This document shows, in pieces, positions 16,455 through 26,250 of a stretch of 38,383 bases of DNA. Within the stretch, counting starts at the first letter, position 1; each line of letters begins with the position of its first letter. The notes beneath the pieces were generated by a model that was not told the origin of the DNA, did not search any database, and saw only the letters and a list, made by a program, of their open reading frames with translations. This stretch comes from Woeseiaceae bacterium (GTDB lineage: Bacteria > Pseudomonadota > Gammaproteobacteria > Steroidobacterales > Woeseiaceae). The stretch lies in the NCBI GenBank assembly GCA_030066655.1, contig JASJBE010000045.1, positions 1 through 38,383 on the forward strand. The letters run 5' to 3'. The translations under genes and the position numbers were made by a program.

Positions 16455-17849
16455 ATGAAAAGACTAGCGTTTGCTCTACTGACTTTGACCCTGTCGATGC
16501 TCGCGATGGGGCCCGCGAAGGCCGAGAATGACGTCGTCGTCCTCGACATCGAGGGAGGCATCGGCGTCGCGACCCGGGAGTACCTGTTGAGTGGCATCGA
16601 GTACGCCGAGGACAACAATGCGGCGCTCGTGCTCATTGAGCTGGACACCCCCGGAGGACTGGTCAAACCGATGCGGGACATGGTTCAGGCTATGCTCTCC
16701 TCCGAAGTGCCGATCGCCACCTACGTCACGCCGGCAGGCGCTCGCGCCGACAGCGCCGGCACGTACATGATGTTCGCGAGCCACATCGCAGCAATGACGC
16801 CGACGACGCATCTTGGAGCCGCGACGCCTGTGACGATTACCGGTGGCGACACGACACCGCCGGCTGTCCCCGGGCAACCGGGCGAAGTCCCCAACCCGAG
16901 GGAACTGCCGGCCGAAGAAGAGCCTGCCCAGGGCGGCAGCGCGATGGACCGAAAGGTGCTGAACGATGCGGTCGCCTACATCCGGTCGCTGGCCGAGCGC
17001 TATGACCGCAATGCCGACTGGGCGGAACTGGCCGTCACCGAAGCTGCCACTTTGACGGCAAAGGAGGCGCTGGAGCAGAACGTCATCGACTTTGTCTTTG
17101 AGAATCGCGACGAGCTGATTGCAGGCGTCGACGGCACGACCGTGAAGCTGGATTCCGGCGAGACCACCGTAATTACGGAAGGCGCACAGGTCGAAGAATT
17201 CGAGCCCGGCTGGCGCATCAAGTTCCTGTCGCTGATTGCCAACCCGGAAATCGTGCTCCTGCTGGGGCTCATCGGCGTCTACGGACTGCTGATCGAAGGC
17301 TGGAACCCGGGCGGCCTGTTACCCGGCATCGTCGGGATCATCTCGCTGTTGCTCGCCGCTTATGCCTTACAGATCCTTCCCGTCAACTACGCCGGGCTGG
17401 CGTTGATCGTGGTCGGGATAGGATTAATGATAGCGGAGGCCTTCGCGCCGTCCTTCGGCGCGCTGGGGCTCGGCGGCGTGGCCGCGTTTACCTTTGGAGC
17501 AATCCTGATGTTTGACAGTGGCATCCCCGGCTTCGGTATTTCACTTGCCTTCGTGCTCGTCATCGCCGGAGCGTCCGCACTGTTCATCGTCTGGCTGGTC
17601 AGCTACCTGCTGAAGTTAACGAAGCGCGGCGCCGTCAGCGGCACCGGCTCGATCATCGGCGGCACCGGCACAGCCATGAGGAGTTTCCAGGGCAGCGGAA
17701 AAGTATGGCTCGAGGGCGAGGCGTGGAATGCCAAATCCAGCCAGGCCATCGAGAAAGACCAGGAAGTCATCGTTGAGAAAATGGATGGCCTGACGCTGAT
17801 CGTCAGGCCAGTATCCGGCACCGTTTCGGCCGAAGGCCAGACAAACTAA
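16455..17849 (+). CDS. NfeD-family membrane-bound serine protease (ClpP-class, long form)
   Basis: Likely cleaves membrane or stomatin-type substrates in the envelope. The 464-residue chain has a signal peptide (1-23, PAKA), a ClpP-class protease domain with DTPGGLV (64-70), probable nucleophile S100 (ARADSAGTY) and general base K167 ([10 protein letters not shown]), then four to five membrane segments (about 255-385) and a C-terminal OB-fold NfeD domain (about 395-460). A proline/glutamate-rich loop at 131-160 sits between the catalytic residues. It is followed after 13 bases by a slipin gene, the standard NfeD-slipin operon in which the protease acts on or with the SPFH partner. Confidence 0.93.
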   Translation: MKRLAFALLTLTLSMLAMGPAKAENDVVVLDIEGGIGVATREYLLSGIEYAEDNNAALVLIELDTPGGLVKPMRDMVQAMLSSEVPIATYVTPAGARADSAGTYMMFASHIAAMTPTTHLGAATPVTITGGDTTPPAVPGQPGEVPNPRELPAEEEPAQGGSAMDRKVLNDAVAYIRSLAERYDRNADWAELAVTEAATLTAKEALEQNVIDFVFENRDELIAGVDGTTVKLDSGETTVITEGAQVEEFEPGWRIKFLSLIANPEIVLLLGLIGVYGLLIEGWNPGGLLPGIVGIISLLLAAYALQILPVNYAGLALIVVGIGLMIAEAFAPSFGALGLGGVAAFTFGAILMFDSGIPGFGISLAFVLVIAGASALFIVWLVSYLLKLTKRGAVSGTGSIIGGTGTAMRSFQGSGKVWLEGEAWNAKSSQAIEKDQEVIVEKMDGLTLIVRPVSGTVSAEGQTN

Positions 17850-17862
17850 AGGACCTAAAGAT

Positions 17863-18645
17863 ATGGAATTCCCTATTGCGCTTATAGGATTCGTCGCCGC
17901 ACTAATCGTCGTCGTCCTCTACAACACGATCAAGATCCTGCAGGAATACGAGCGTGGCGTCGTGTTCTTCCTCGGTCGATTCCAGACGGTCAAAGGCCCC
18001 GGCCTGATCATCCTGATCCCCGGGCTGCAAAAGATGATCAAGGTCGACCTGCGAGTGAACGTCCTCGATGTACCGACTCAGGACGTGATCTCGAAGGACA
18101 ACGTGTCCGTGAAGGTCAACGCAGTCATCTACTTCCGCATCATCGACCCTGAGAAGGCCATCATCCGCGTCGCGAACGTGTTCGAGGCAACGAGCCAGCT
18201 GTCGCAGACGACGCTCCGATCGGTTCTTGGTCAGCACGACCTCGATGACATGCTGTCCGAGCGCGACAAACTGAATGAAGACATCCAGACGCTGCTGGAT
18301 CAGCGTACCGACGACTGGGGCATCAAGGTCGCGAACGTCGAAATCAAGCACGTCGACCTCGACGAGAGCATGATCCGCGCCATTGCCCAGCAGGCCGAAG
18401 CCGAGCGTTCACGACGCGCCAAGGTCATCAACGCCGAGGGCGAGCGCCAGGCGGCGCAGATGCTGGCCGAGGCCGCGCACACGCTGGCCACCGAGACCGG
18501 CGCGATGCAGCTGCGTTACATGCAGACGATGAAGGAAATCGCGAACGAGCGAACGAACACGATCGTCTTCCCGATGCCGCTGGAATTCGTCGAGCCGCTG
18601 CTCGATGTCAGCAAAGCCATCAGCGAGAGAGTCAAAACCGACTAG
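17863..18645 (+). CDS. Slipin (stomatin-like SPFH protein)
   Basis: A membrane-scaffold protein of the stomatin/prohibitin superfamily. A single N-terminal membrane helix (about 4-22) is followed by [13 protein letters not shown], the conserved GPGLIILIP segment, the SPFH domain, and a coiled, charged helix [20 protein letters not shown]. The 260-residue length matches bacterial slipins (YbbK-like). It is encoded 13 bases after the NfeD-type protease. In characterised relatives the protease cleaves the C-terminal part of its slipin. The frame overlaps the convergent histidine kinase gene by four bases. Confidence 0.94.
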   Translation: MEFPIALIGFVAALIVVVLYNTIKILQEYERGVVFFLGRFQTVKGPGLIILIPGLQKMIKVDLRVNVLDVPTQDVISKDNVSVKVNAVIYFRIIDPEKAIIRVANVFEATSQLSQTTLRSVLGQHDLDDMLSERDKLNEDIQTLLDQRTDDWGIKVANVEIKHVDLDESMIRAIAQQAEAERSRRAKVINAEGERQAAQMLAEAAHTLATETGAMQLRYMQTMKEIANERTNTIVFPMPLEFVEPLLDVSKAISERVKTD

Positions 18646-20006
18646 GCTTTCGCTGCGGGAATCGCCAGCTCGAATCGCGCACCGCCGAGTTCCGAACGGC
18701 CGACCGACAGGCCGCCGCCGTAGGACTCGGCGATATCCTTGACGATGGACAGCCCGATGCCGTGACCCGGCGTCGATTCATCGAGCCTTGTGCCGCGCTG
18801 CATCAGCGCGGCGCTGGCCTCCTCCGGTACGCCCGGGCCGTCATCTTCGACGACCAGCCTCAAGCCGCCTCGCGCGTCTGCAGCGTACGGTGAGATTTGT
18901 ACCCGAACGCGGGAATCGCACCATTTGCAGGCGTTGTCGACGAGGTTGCCAGCCAGTTCCAGGAAATCACCGCTATCGCCCCGGAAACTGACGGAGTCGT
19001 TAATCTCAACCGAAATGGCCGGCGCCTTGTCCCGGTAGACCTTCGACAGCCCATCGACCAGTTTTTCGAACTCTGAGCGGATGTCCACATTCTTCAGCAC
19101 GAGGTTCTCGGACGCCGACGTTGACGGCTTCCTGAGCTGGTAGCGGACGATCTCGTCCATGCGATCGATCTGCTCGTCGAAGCGCTCGCGTTGCGAAGGG
19201 TCGATGCGTGCATCGCCGAACAACGCCCGGATAGCCGCGAGCGGCGTCTTCAGGCTGTGCGCAAGATTGTCCAGGGTCTTGCGATAACGGTCTGAGCGGG
19301 CGCGCTCCGACTCGATCAACAGGTTCATATTTCGAGCGACGCCCGTGAGCTCGGTCGGGAGCTCGCTGGACAGGGCCGTCCGATCGCCCTGCTCCACCTC
19401 GCCGATCTCCGCCTCGATCTGGCGCAGCGGACGCATCATCCGGCGCAGCAGCATCGCCAGTGAGACGAGCATGATCGAGGCCAGTGCGGCGAACCACGTA
19501 AACAGCTGCCGACGATACTCGGCGACCTGTGCGTTGAACGAGTCGAGACTCTCGAGCACCTCGAACACATAGGGCCGCAGCTGGCCGTCCGGGAACTCCC
19601 ATTCGACGGCAAGGCGCAGCGTCAGGAGCGGCGTCCCGTCGGATAACGTGTCCCGTTCGAAAACCTGTACACCGGCGGCCGGGGCCGGGTGCTGCGGCAG
19701 CGTCAGGCCGAGCGCCGACCGCGATTGCCACACGCGGTTGCCGTCGTCGTTCCGCAGCTCGGCATAGAGACCTGACCCGATTGCGTCGAAACGCGCCTCC
19801 GGCAATCCGAGCGGCATCGTGAGTCCGCCGGACGCATCCGGTTCGGCTGCTGCGAGCAGCTGCATCAGGTAACCGTCGAGGATGTTCTCCTGCGCCTCCT
19901 CGCCGGCGGAACGGAACGCGTAGTCGAGGACAGCGATCGTGGCGCCGAAGAAGACGATCAGCAGCAGACTGACAGAAACCAGCAGTCGTGCGCTGAGCGA
20001 GCGCAT
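18642..20006 (-). CDS. PhoQ-like sensor histidine kinase
   Basis: An inner membrane two-component sensor. Two membrane helices (about 7-27 and 168-187) bracket a periplasmic domain of roughly 140 residues. A HAMP-like linker ([20 protein letters not shown]) follows. The phospho-accepting H250 lies in [14 protein letters not shown], and the ATPase domain contains NLVDNACKW (N box), DDGPGVPEE and GHGIGLSIV. The sequence style is that of the PhoQ family, but the acidic Mg2+-binding patch of PhoQ is not obvious, so the signal is unknown. The gene follows the regulator gene by nine bases and completes the PepSY-regulator-kinase operon. Confidence 0.93.
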   Translation of the reverse strand: MRSLSARLLVSVSLLLIVFFGATIAVLDYAFRSAGEEAQENILDGYLMQLLAAAEPDASGGLTMPLGLPEARFDAIGSGLYAELRNDDGNRVWQSRSALGLTLPQHPAPAAGVQVFERDTLSDGTPLLTLRLAVEWEFPDGQLRPYVFEVLESLDSFNAQVAEYRRQLFTWFAALASIMLVSLAMLLRRMMRPLRQIEAEIGEVEQGDRTALSSELPTELTGVARNMNLLIESERARSDRYRKTLDNLAHSLKTPLAAIRALFGDARIDPSQRERFDEQIDRMDEIVRYQLRKPSTSASENLVLKNVDIRSEFEKLVDGLSKVYRDKAPAISVEINDSVSFRGDSGDFLELAGNLVDNACKWCDSRVRVQISPYAADARGGLRLVVEDDGPGVPEEASAALMQRGTRLDESTPGHGIGLSIVKDIAESYGGGLSVGRSELGGARFELAIPAAKA

Positions 20007-20015
20007 TCAGGAGAT

Positions 20016-20702
20016 TCAGTGACCGCCGGCACGCTCGAGCGCGAACCGGTAGCCGCGCCCTCGCAGCGTTTCAATAGGTTTCAGGGAGTTGTCCGGATCG
20101 AGCTTCTTGCGCAGACGGCCGATGAAGACCTCGATGACGTTGCTGTCACGCTCGAAATCCTGGTCGTAGAGTCGATCCGTCAGCTCGGACTTGGAGATCA
20201 CCTGGCCCGCTCGGACCATCAGGTACTCCATGATCTTGTACTCGAAGCTGGTCAGGTCGACGGTCTTGTCCTCAACCCTGACCTCCTGGCGACCCATATC
20301 GAGACGCACCGGGCCGGCGGTCAGGACCGACGACGCCCAGCCTCCGGAACGGCGCAGCAGTGCATTGACTCGCGCGCTGACTTCCTCAAAGTGGAACGGT
20401 TTAACGACATAGTCGTCCGCACCGGCGCTCAGGCCATCCACCTTGTCCTGCCAGCGATCGCGCGCCGTCAGGATCAGGATCGGGTAAGCCTTGTCCTGCT
20501 CTCGAACCTGGCGAATGATGTCGAGGCCAGACACCTCGGGCAGGCCGAGGTCGATAATCGCGAGGTCGACCGGGTACTCGAGCGCAAAATACAGCCCCTC
20601 CCGGCCGTCTGCCGCCTGTTCCGTGGCGAAGCCGCCCTCTTCGAGCTGGCTGACAAGTGATTCTCTTAAGACTGCATCATCTTCAATTACAAGCACACGC
20701 AT
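20016..20702 (-). CDS. OmpR/PhoP-family response regulator
   Basis: A 228-residue transcription factor. The receiver domain (1-115) has the acidic pair E7/D8/D9, phospho-acceptor D51 (IIDLGLPEVSG), T79 and K101 (VVKPFHF). The C-terminal winged helix (about 128-222) contains LTSFEYKIMEYLMVRAGQVISKSEL and IEVFIGRLRKKL, then RGRGYRF. It pairs with the kinase gene nine bases downstream and follows the PepSY-domain gene by seven bases. The trio PepSY-phoP-phoQ-like is common in gammaproteobacteria and suggests control of envelope or cation-stress genes, but the target genes cannot be read from this window. Confidence 0.95.
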   Translation of the reverse strand: MRVLVIEDDAVLRESLVSQLEEGGFATEQAADGREGLYFALEYPVDLAIIDLGLPEVSGLDIIRQVREQDKAYPILILTARDRWQDKVDGLSAGADDYVVKPFHFEEVSARVNALLRRSGGWASSVLTAGPVRLDMGRQEVRVEDKTVDLTSFEYKIMEYLMVRAGQVISKSELTDRLYDQDFERDSNVIEVFIGRLRKKLDPDNSLKPIETLRGRGYRFALERAGGH

Positions 20703-20709
20703 GGTGATC

Positions 20710-21015
20710 TCACCTTACCCGGCGGCCCCGCACCTTCGCGGTACGGACCTTGCCGTCCTTTGTCATGTAACGGATGTGATGCACCTCGCGGTCGCCCTCG
20801 ACCTTGGTCTGCGCGCTGACGATTCTCTCGACGTTACCCCGTCGGCGGACCGAATCCACCGCCTGGGATAACGACATACCATCCTGCACGACCACCAGCG
20901 GCTGCTCCACGAGGGTATCGCCGTTGGCAAGCTGCTTCAGGTCGGCTTCGAGGTCGAAGGCCGCCGCCGGCAGGGCAAAGAGTATGCAGGTGATGATGGC
21001 AATCAGGCTTTTCAC
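20710..21015 (-). CDS. Small secreted PepSY-like protein
   Basis: A 101-residue protein with a signal peptide (MKSLIAIITCILFALPAAA) and a short PepSY-like periplasmic domain. SLSQAVDSVRRRGNVERIVSAQTK is the helix-strand part and VHHIRYMTKDGKVRTAKV the strand pair. It ends in a basic tail (KVRGRRVR). It is the first gene of the PepSY-regulator-kinase operon, seven bases before the regulator. Proteins of this kind are thought to modulate the partner sensor or inhibit periplasmic proteases; here that is inference from position. The 104 bases upstream of it hold no further gene. Confidence 0.8.
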   Translation of the reverse strand: MKSLIAIITCILFALPAAAFDLEADLKQLANGDTLVEQPLVVVQDGMSLSQAVDSVRRRGNVERIVSAQTKVEGDREVHHIRYMTKDGKVRTAKVRGRRVR

Positions 21016-21119
21016 GTCAGAGTCCGGTTTCGAGCATCAAGCGCTGCCGGCAAGTGTCGTATGTCGGCAGGCTTAATGCAACGTGATACATCACAATCCA
21101 ATCAGGAGTTTATGGCGGT

Positions 21120-21674
21120 TTACCCGGCCGGGCGTACGTCGACGCGCACGCGCAGTGTCTGGCCCGGATCGTAGGGCATACGGGTCGAATATTTCTGGCC
21201 GTTGTAGCGATACACCACGCGATAACCATCAATACGCTCTTCCTCATGCTCCCGGATCGTTGTCGAGCAACGCTCAACCGGTCGCTCGTATCGCACCTGC
21301 TCGCTATGGCCGCGCTTGGACGCGTCGTTGCCGATAGCCGCGCCGATGAGCGAGCCGGCGACGGTCGCCGCGTCGTTACCACGACCGCTTCCGAACTGAT
21401 GGCCAATCACGCCACCGATGACGGCGCCAAACAGCGTCCCTGCCGCCGTGCCCGTACCGCCACGCTCGACGACCTGGTACTGCGTTTCTTCCCAGCACTC
21501 GCGAACCGGTGTCTTGACGGTGACATAACGAATAATCGGCTCAGCACTGATGACCCGGGCGTAGTCGTACTGTGCCTTCTTGGCTCGGTAGCCACGGTCC
21601 GGATCGGCAGAAGCCGCAGCTGAAAACGCCAGGGTAGCTATGGCCAGGCCCGCCGTTACAGTCTTCACATTCAT
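21120..21674 (-). CDS. Glycine-zipper 2TM-domain secreted protein
   Basis: A 184-residue envelope protein with a signal peptide (1-23, SAAASA) without a lipobox cysteine at the cleavage site. A central glycine zipper, GTAAGTLFGAVIGGVIGHQFG then AATVAGSLIGAAIGN (about 75-115), can form a hairpin of two membrane-inserting helices. It is flanked by domains with one cysteine each (RECWEET, VERCSTTIRE) that could pair. The C-terminal part, IDGYRVVYRYNGQKYSTRMPYDPG, is typical of the family, which includes SlyB/17-kDa antigen relatives and osmotic stress proteins. It lies in its own unit, downstream of mazG on the same strand but 168 bases away. Confidence 0.88.
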   Translation of the reverse strand: MNVKTVTAGLAIATLAFSAAASADPDRGYRAKKAQYDYARVISAEPIIRYVTVKTPVRECWEETQYQVVERGGTGTAAGTLFGAVIGGVIGHQFGSGRGNDAATVAGSLIGAAIGNDASKRGHSEQVRYERPVERCSTTIREHEEERIDGYRVVYRYNGQKYSTRMPYDPGQTLRVRVDVRPAG

Positions 21675-21785
21675 TGTCTTGTCCTTTGTCCTGTTGTCGA
21701 TGAACTGGCCCTTTGCCAGCTTGTGGACAAGGTTACGGCGGACGCAATGAACGCTTCCTGAACAACCGATAGCCGATTTCAGATG

Positions 21786-21810
21786 CTGGCGGAGAACCGC
21801 CGAAAGCCAG
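21786..21810 (-). terminator. Hairpin downstream of mazG, terminator-like without T tract
   Basis: GGCGG-AGAA-CCGCC (21788..21801) is a perfect tetraloop hairpin, and CTGGC/GCCAG (21786..21790 and 21806..21810) offers an alternative outer pairing. It lies 33 bases after the end of minus-strand mazG, before the next gene on that strand. No run of T follows on either strand, so termination here would need Rho or would be weak. The rest of the 21675-21842 gap shows nothing clear. Confidence 0.35.
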
Positions 21811-21842
21811 TAACGACGGGGCTTGTAGAGTGGATCGAACGA

Positions 21843-22619
21843 TCAGACGCGAGATTTGGCCCTGCGCCAGGCCTGGTCCAGCGCTGCCAGGGACATTTTC
21901 TTCATGTCTTCGCCCTGTGCCGCGATCTCCTCTTCCATCGAGCGGAAGCGGCGTTCGAATTTCCGGTTGGCGCGGCTCAGCGCGTGCTCCGAGTCGACGC
22001 CGAGATGCCTGGCCAGGTTGACGACCGAGTACAGCAGATCACCGATCTCCTCCTCGACGAGCTCCGGAGAGCGGGTCCCGACGGCGTCGGCGACCTCGCT
22101 GAGTTCCTCTTCGATCTTGTCGCGGACGCCGTGCTGGTCCGGCCAGTCGAATCCCACCGTCGCCGCGCGCTCGCCGAGCTTTTCGGCGCGCTTCAATGCG
22201 GGCAGTGCGCGGGCGACGCCCGCAAGAACGCTGGTATCTTCAGACGCCCCACGCTCCGACGCCTTGATCGCCTCCCAGCTGCCCGGGACCGGACCTCGTG
22301 CACGCTCTTCCTCGCTGCCGAATACGTGCGGATGGCGGCGCAGCATCTTGTCGGTGATGGTCTCGACGACGTCGTCAAAGGCGAACAGGCCTTTCTCCTC
22401 CGCCATCTGCGCGTGAAAAACGACCTGCAGCAACAAGTCCCCGAGCTCGCCTTTTAGGGCCTCGTAGTCCTTTTCGCCAATGGCGTCGGCGACCTCGTAG
22501 GCCTCCTCGATCGTGTAAGGGGCGATCGTGTCGAAGTCCTGTTCAAGGTCCCACGGGCAACCTGTCTGTGGGTCCCTGAGCGCGGACATAACGTCAAGTA
22601 AATTCTCGATCTTCACCAT
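21843..22619 (-). CDS. mazG: Nucleoside triphosphate pyrophosphohydrolase MazG
   Basis: Hydrolyses NTPs and dNTPs to monophosphates, cleaning nucleotide pools. The 258-residue length and duplicated all-alpha MazG domains are standard. The first contains CPWDLEQDFDTIAPYTIEEAYEVADAI with the metal-binding EExxE/EVxDA pattern and GELGDLLLQVVFHA. The second contains EEELSEVADAVG and EEIGDLLYSVVNLARHLGVD. Its ATG overlaps the stop of the upstream Nudix gene by one base (TAATG), so two nucleotide-housekeeping enzymes are translationally coupled. There is no mazEF nearby. Confidence 0.96.
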   Translation of the reverse strand: MVKIENLLDVMSALRDPQTGCPWDLEQDFDTIAPYTIEEAYEVADAIGEKDYEALKGELGDLLLQVVFHAQMAEEKGLFAFDDVVETITDKMLRRHPHVFGSEEERARGPVPGSWEAIKASERGASEDTSVLAGVARALPALKRAEKLGERAATVGFDWPDQHGVRDKIEEELSEVADAVGTRSPELVEEEIGDLLYSVVNLARHLGVDSEHALSRANRKFERRFRSMEEEIAAQGEDMKKMSLAALDQAWRRAKSRV

Positions 22620-23185
22620 TAACTATTGTTTTTTATGTAGTTTATGAATCGAGACAGCATAAATGCGGTGGCGCCCCAGATCCGCTGGCCTTCAAACTGC
22701 ACCTCGATGACGCGAAACTTCTGCCCCTTGAAGTCACGGTAGGACTCCTGGTAGTTGCTCATGTCCATCAGGTACTCGAGTGGCACTTCGAATATGTCAG
22801 CGACCTCGCCCGGGTCCGGCGTCAGCTGCAGGTCGTCTTCGATCAACCCGACCGTCGGCGTAACGGCGTAGCCGGTGATGGTCGGTGTCGGTCGCATGTG
22901 ACCGATGACCGTCACCTGGTGGCGTGCGATGCCGACTTCTTCTTCGGTCTCGCGCAGGGCCGTTTCGACGATATCGACGTCGGCCTCTTCCATGCGTCCG
23001 CCCGGGAAGCTGACCTGACCGGGATGATGGGCCAGGTAATCCGCGCGCCGCGTCATCAGGATCGTCAGGTCGCGACGCCGCTGGACGATCGGTATCAGGA
23101 CGCCGGCCGGTTTTAGATCCGTGGACAGTTCTTCACGCAGGCGCGACGGCCACCGCTCGCTACCGGGCGGCAACTCAATGTCCAT
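22619..23185 (-). CDS. Nudix hydrolase of the CoA pyrophosphatase (NudL) type
   Basis: Predicted to split coenzyme A or its derivatives into 4'-phosphopantetheine and 3',5'-ADP. The Nudix box runs from GGRMEEADVD at residue 62 to RETEEEVGI at 78-86, with all catalytic Glu present. Immediately before it LAHHPGQVSFPGG (51-63) is the UPF0035 motif that marks the CoA-specific branch. The 188-residue length fits. GAGG lies six bases before the ATG at 23185. The frame stays open upstream to the fumC stop and would encode a plausible DADELRELFA segment, so a longer form with a non-ATG start is not excluded. Coupled to mazG. Confidence 0.9.
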   Translation of the reverse strand: MDIELPPGSERWPSRLREELSTDLKPAGVLIPIVQRRRDLTILMTRRADYLAHHPGQVSFPGGRMEEADVDIVETALRETEEEVGIARHQVTVIGHMRPTPTITGYAVTPTVGLIEDDLQLTPDPGEVADIFEVPLEYLMDMSNYQESYRDFKGQKFRVIEVQFEGQRIWGATAFMLSRFINYIKNNS

Positions 23186-23274
23186 CGGGTCCTCGGGCTT
23201 GCTCGTCGGCGCGAATAGCTCGCGCAGTTCGTCGGCATCCGGACGAATTGGTGACCGCTTGCGGCTAACGGCGC

Positions 23275-24663
23275 TCAGTTCTTGATACCGCCTTCGGTCA
23301 AGGAGGACGGATCCAGCAGGCGATCGAGCTCGTCGTCAGTCAGGTCCGTCATCTCGCGGGCGACTTCCTTGACCGGACGGCCGTCGGCATACGCCTTCTT
23401 GGCAACCGCGGCGCCGAGCTCATACCCGATAACGGGGTTCAATGCGGTCACAAGAATCGGGTTTCGACCCAGCGCGCGGTTGATGTTGTCTTCATTGACC
23501 GTGAAGCCGGCGATAGCGCTGCCGCCCAGCACGACCGCTGCGTTCGACAGGATGTCGATGCTCTGGATCAGGTTGTAGGCCACGACCGGCAGCATGACGT
23601 TTAACTGGAAGTTGCCGGACTGGCCGCCCATCGCGATCGTCGCATCGTTGCCGATAACCTGCGCACAGACCATGGCAACGGCCTCCGGAATGACCGGGTT
23701 GACCTTGCCGGGCATGATGCTGGAACCCGGCTGCAGTGCGGGCAGCGCGATTTCGCCGATGCCGGCGAGCGGCCCGGAGTTCATCCACCGCAGGTCGTTG
23801 GAGATTTTCGTCAAAACGACTGCAAGCCCGCGAAGCTGGCCGGACACCTCGACGGCCGCATCCTGACTCGACAGCGCGTCGAACTTGTTGTCGTTCGACG
23901 TGAACTCGAACCCCGTCTGCTCGCTGAGTAGAACGGCCACTTTCTCACCGAACTTCGGGTGCGCATTGATACCGGTGCCGACCGCCGTACCACCCTGCGC
24001 CAGCGCCGAGATCCGCGGCAGCGTGCCCCGCAAGCGCTCGGCAGCGTTGTCCACCTGGGCGCGCCAACCATCGAGCTCCTGGCCCAGCGTCACGGGCATG
24101 GCGTCCATCAGGTGCGTGCGTCCCGTCTTTACGACGTCACGGACTTCGTCGGCCTTGGTCTCGAGCACGCCGGAGAGCTTCTCGAGAGCGGGCAGCAGCT
24201 GCTGCTGGAGACCGATCGACGCGCTCAGGTGAACGCAGGTCGGAATGACGTCGTTGCTGCTCTGGCTCATGTTGACGTGATCGTTTGGGTGCACGTCCCG
24301 CCCGAGGTCAGTCGTCGCGAGGTGGGCGATGACCTCGTTCGCGTTCATGTTCGAGCTCGTGCCCGAGCCGGTCTGAAACACGTCGACGGGGAAATGCTGG
24401 TCGAACTCTCCGCCGGCTACATCCAGCGCCGCTTTCTGGACGGCCATCGCAATGTCGCTCTTGATCAGGCCGAGCTCGGCGTTGGCGCCGGCGGCCGCCC
24501 ACTTGACGAGTCCCAGCGCCTGGATGAATTGTCGAGGCATCGTCAGTCCGCTGATGAGGAAATTCTGCACCGCACGCTGTGTCTGCGCACCCCACAGCGC
24601 ATCGGAAGGTACCTTGAGCTCGCCCATGCTGTCGTGCTCGGTACGGTACGATTTGTCGTTCAT
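23275..24663 (-). CDS. fumC: Fumarate hydratase class II
   Basis: Interconverts fumarate and malate in the TCA cycle; an iron-free, oxygen-stable tetramer. The ATG at 24663 gives 462 residues, the usual length, starting MNDKSYRTEHDSMGELKVP. The upstream open frame (to 24774) lacks homology and would run into the divergent purB leader. The superfamily signature GSSIMPGKVNPV is intact, as are SGTSSNMNANEVIA, TGRTHLMDAMP and AQGGTAVGTG. It is divergent from purB, another member of the same lyase superfamily, with 109 bases between start codons. It precedes the Nudix-mazG pair on the same strand with an 89-base gap. Confidence 0.97.
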   Translation of the reverse strand: MNDKSYRTEHDSMGELKVPSDALWGAQTQRAVQNFLISGLTMPRQFIQALGLVKWAAAGANAELGLIKSDIAMAVQKAALDVAGGEFDQHFPVDVFQTGSGTSSNMNANEVIAHLATTDLGRDVHPNDHVNMSQSSNDVIPTCVHLSASIGLQQQLLPALEKLSGVLETKADEVRDVVKTGRTHLMDAMPVTLGQELDGWRAQVDNAAERLRGTLPRISALAQGGTAVGTGINAHPKFGEKVAVLLSEQTGFEFTSNDNKFDALSSQDAAVEVSGQLRGLAVVLTKISNDLRWMNSGPLAGIGEIALPALQPGSSIMPGKVNPVIPEAVAMVCAQVIGNDATIAMGGQSGNFQLNVMLPVVAYNLIQSIDILSNAAVVLGGSAIAGFTVNEDNINRALGRNPILVTALNPVIGYELGAAVAKKAYADGRPVKEVAREMTDLTDDELDRLLDPSSLTEGGIKN

Positions 24664-24772
24664 GCTGGGCCTTTGTGTCTGGTGAGTCGGACTGCCGGAC
24701 GGCAGCCGCATTCGTGTATTATTCGCGTCGCCCATTTTACACCCTAATGTGATCCATGCTGGTTTTAACGCC

Positions 24773-26146
24773 ATGAAAGTCTCTACCCTCAGAGCGCTCT
24801 CGCCCGCCGACGGACGCTACGCAGGCAAAGTCGAGCCGCTGCGAGATATCTTCAGTGAATACGGTCTGATCCGCTTCCGCGTGCTCGTCGAGGTTCGCTG
24901 GCTGCAGTGCCTGGCCGACCACGAGGGCATCGACGAGTTGCCGCCGGTCTCATCGGTCATGAAAGACGTCCTGAACAGCATCGTCGACGACTTCGGTATC
25001 GACGATGCCAAGCGGGTCAAGGAGATCGAGGCGACAACCAATCACGACGTCAAGGCGGTCGAGTATTTCATCCGCGAGCGCATCGGCAACGGCCCGGAGA
25101 CGGACCGCCTGAAAGACTTCCTGCACTTTGCCTGCACGTCAGAGGACATCAATAACCTCGCCTACGCGCTGATGTTGCGCTCTGCGCGCAAAGAGGTGCT
25201 GTCAACGGCGATGCGCGATATCCGCCTCGCCCTGAAAAAGCTGGCCGCCGAGCAGGCCGACACGGCCATGCTGTCCCGCACGCACGGCCAGACGGCGAGC
25301 CCGACGACGATGGGCAAGGAAATGGCGAACGTTGCCGCACGCCTGAAGAGCGCCCAGCGTCGCTTCGACGACGTTGTGATCCTCGGCAAGTTCAACGGGG
25401 CAGTTGGCAACTTCAACGCGCACCACGTCGCCTATCCGGACATCGACTGGCCCGGGGTCAGCCGGCAGTTCGTTGAATCGCTCGGACTCACGCAGAATCC
25501 GCACACGACGCAGATCGAACCGCACGACTGGACCGCCGAGTACGCGCACGCGCTGGTTCGCTACAACACGATCCTGATCGACCTGGCGCGCGACATCTGG
25601 AGCTACATCTCCCTCGGCTACTTCAGGCAAAGGGTCAAGGAAGGCGAAGTTGGCTCGTCAACGATGCCGCACAAGGTCAATCCGATCGATTTCGAGAATG
25701 CCGAGGGCAACCTCGGCCTGGCGAACGCGATGCTCAGCCACCTGGCGGAAAAGCTGCCGGTTTCTCGCTGGCAGCGCGACCTGACGGACTCGACCGTGCA
25801 GCGCAACTTCGGCGTCGCCATCGGCTACCTGCTGATCGCGCTCGATTCGCTGAGGAAGGGCCTCGGCAAACTCGAGATCGACGCGGAGGCGATAGCCTCG
25901 GACGTCGAGGGTGCCTGGGAGGTCCTCGCCGAGGCCGTTCAGACGGTCATGCGCCGTTACGGCATCCCTGAACCCTACGAGAAACTGAAGGCGCTCACGC
26001 GCGGCCGACCGGTCGACGAAGCGCTCATCCGGGAGTTCGTCGGTTCCCTCGACATCCCCGAGAATGAGCGCGAGCGATTGCTGGCGCTCCGTCCCGAGAC
26101 CTACATCGGCCTGGCCAGCCAACTCGCGCGAGATCCGGATTTTTGA
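24773..26146 (+). CDS. purB: Adenylosuccinate lyase
   Basis: Catalyses two fumarate-releasing steps of purine synthesis (SAICAR to AICAR, adenylosuccinate to AMP). The start at 24773 (MKVSTLRALSPADGRY) matches the E. coli protein, giving 457 residues; the frame is open a few codons upstream but without homology. The signature SSTMPHKVNPIDFENAEGN is intact, as are TTNHDVKAVEYF, TSEDINN and SRTHGQTASPTTMGKE. It is divergent from fumC. In many gammaproteobacteria purB is next to hflD and mnmA; here hflD is absent and a DUF7931-like gene and nudJ lie between purB and mnmA. Confidence 0.97.
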   Translation: MKVSTLRALSPADGRYAGKVEPLRDIFSEYGLIRFRVLVEVRWLQCLADHEGIDELPPVSSVMKDVLNSIVDDFGIDDAKRVKEIEATTNHDVKAVEYFIRERIGNGPETDRLKDFLHFACTSEDINNLAYALMLRSARKEVLSTAMRDIRLALKKLAAEQADTAMLSRTHGQTASPTTMGKEMANVAARLKSAQRRFDDVVILGKFNGAVGNFNAHHVAYPDIDWPGVSRQFVESLGLTQNPHTTQIEPHDWTAEYAHALVRYNTILIDLARDIWSYISLGYFRQRVKEGEVGSSTMPHKVNPIDFENAEGNLGLANAMLSHLAEKLPVSRWQRDLTDSTVQRNFGVAIGYLLIALDSLRKGLGKLEIDAEAIASDVEGAWEVLAEAVQTVMRRYGIPEPYEKLKALTRGRPVDEALIREFVGSLDIPENERERLLALRPETYIGLASQLARDPDF

Positions 26147-26250
26147 GTGCCTGCTCAGTAAAGTAGCGCAAGCCCCGAATATATCGAGCAATTACGTGAA
26201 CCAGTCGACAATTTTTACAGGGGTCGATGGGTACACTTGTCAGGCATTAA

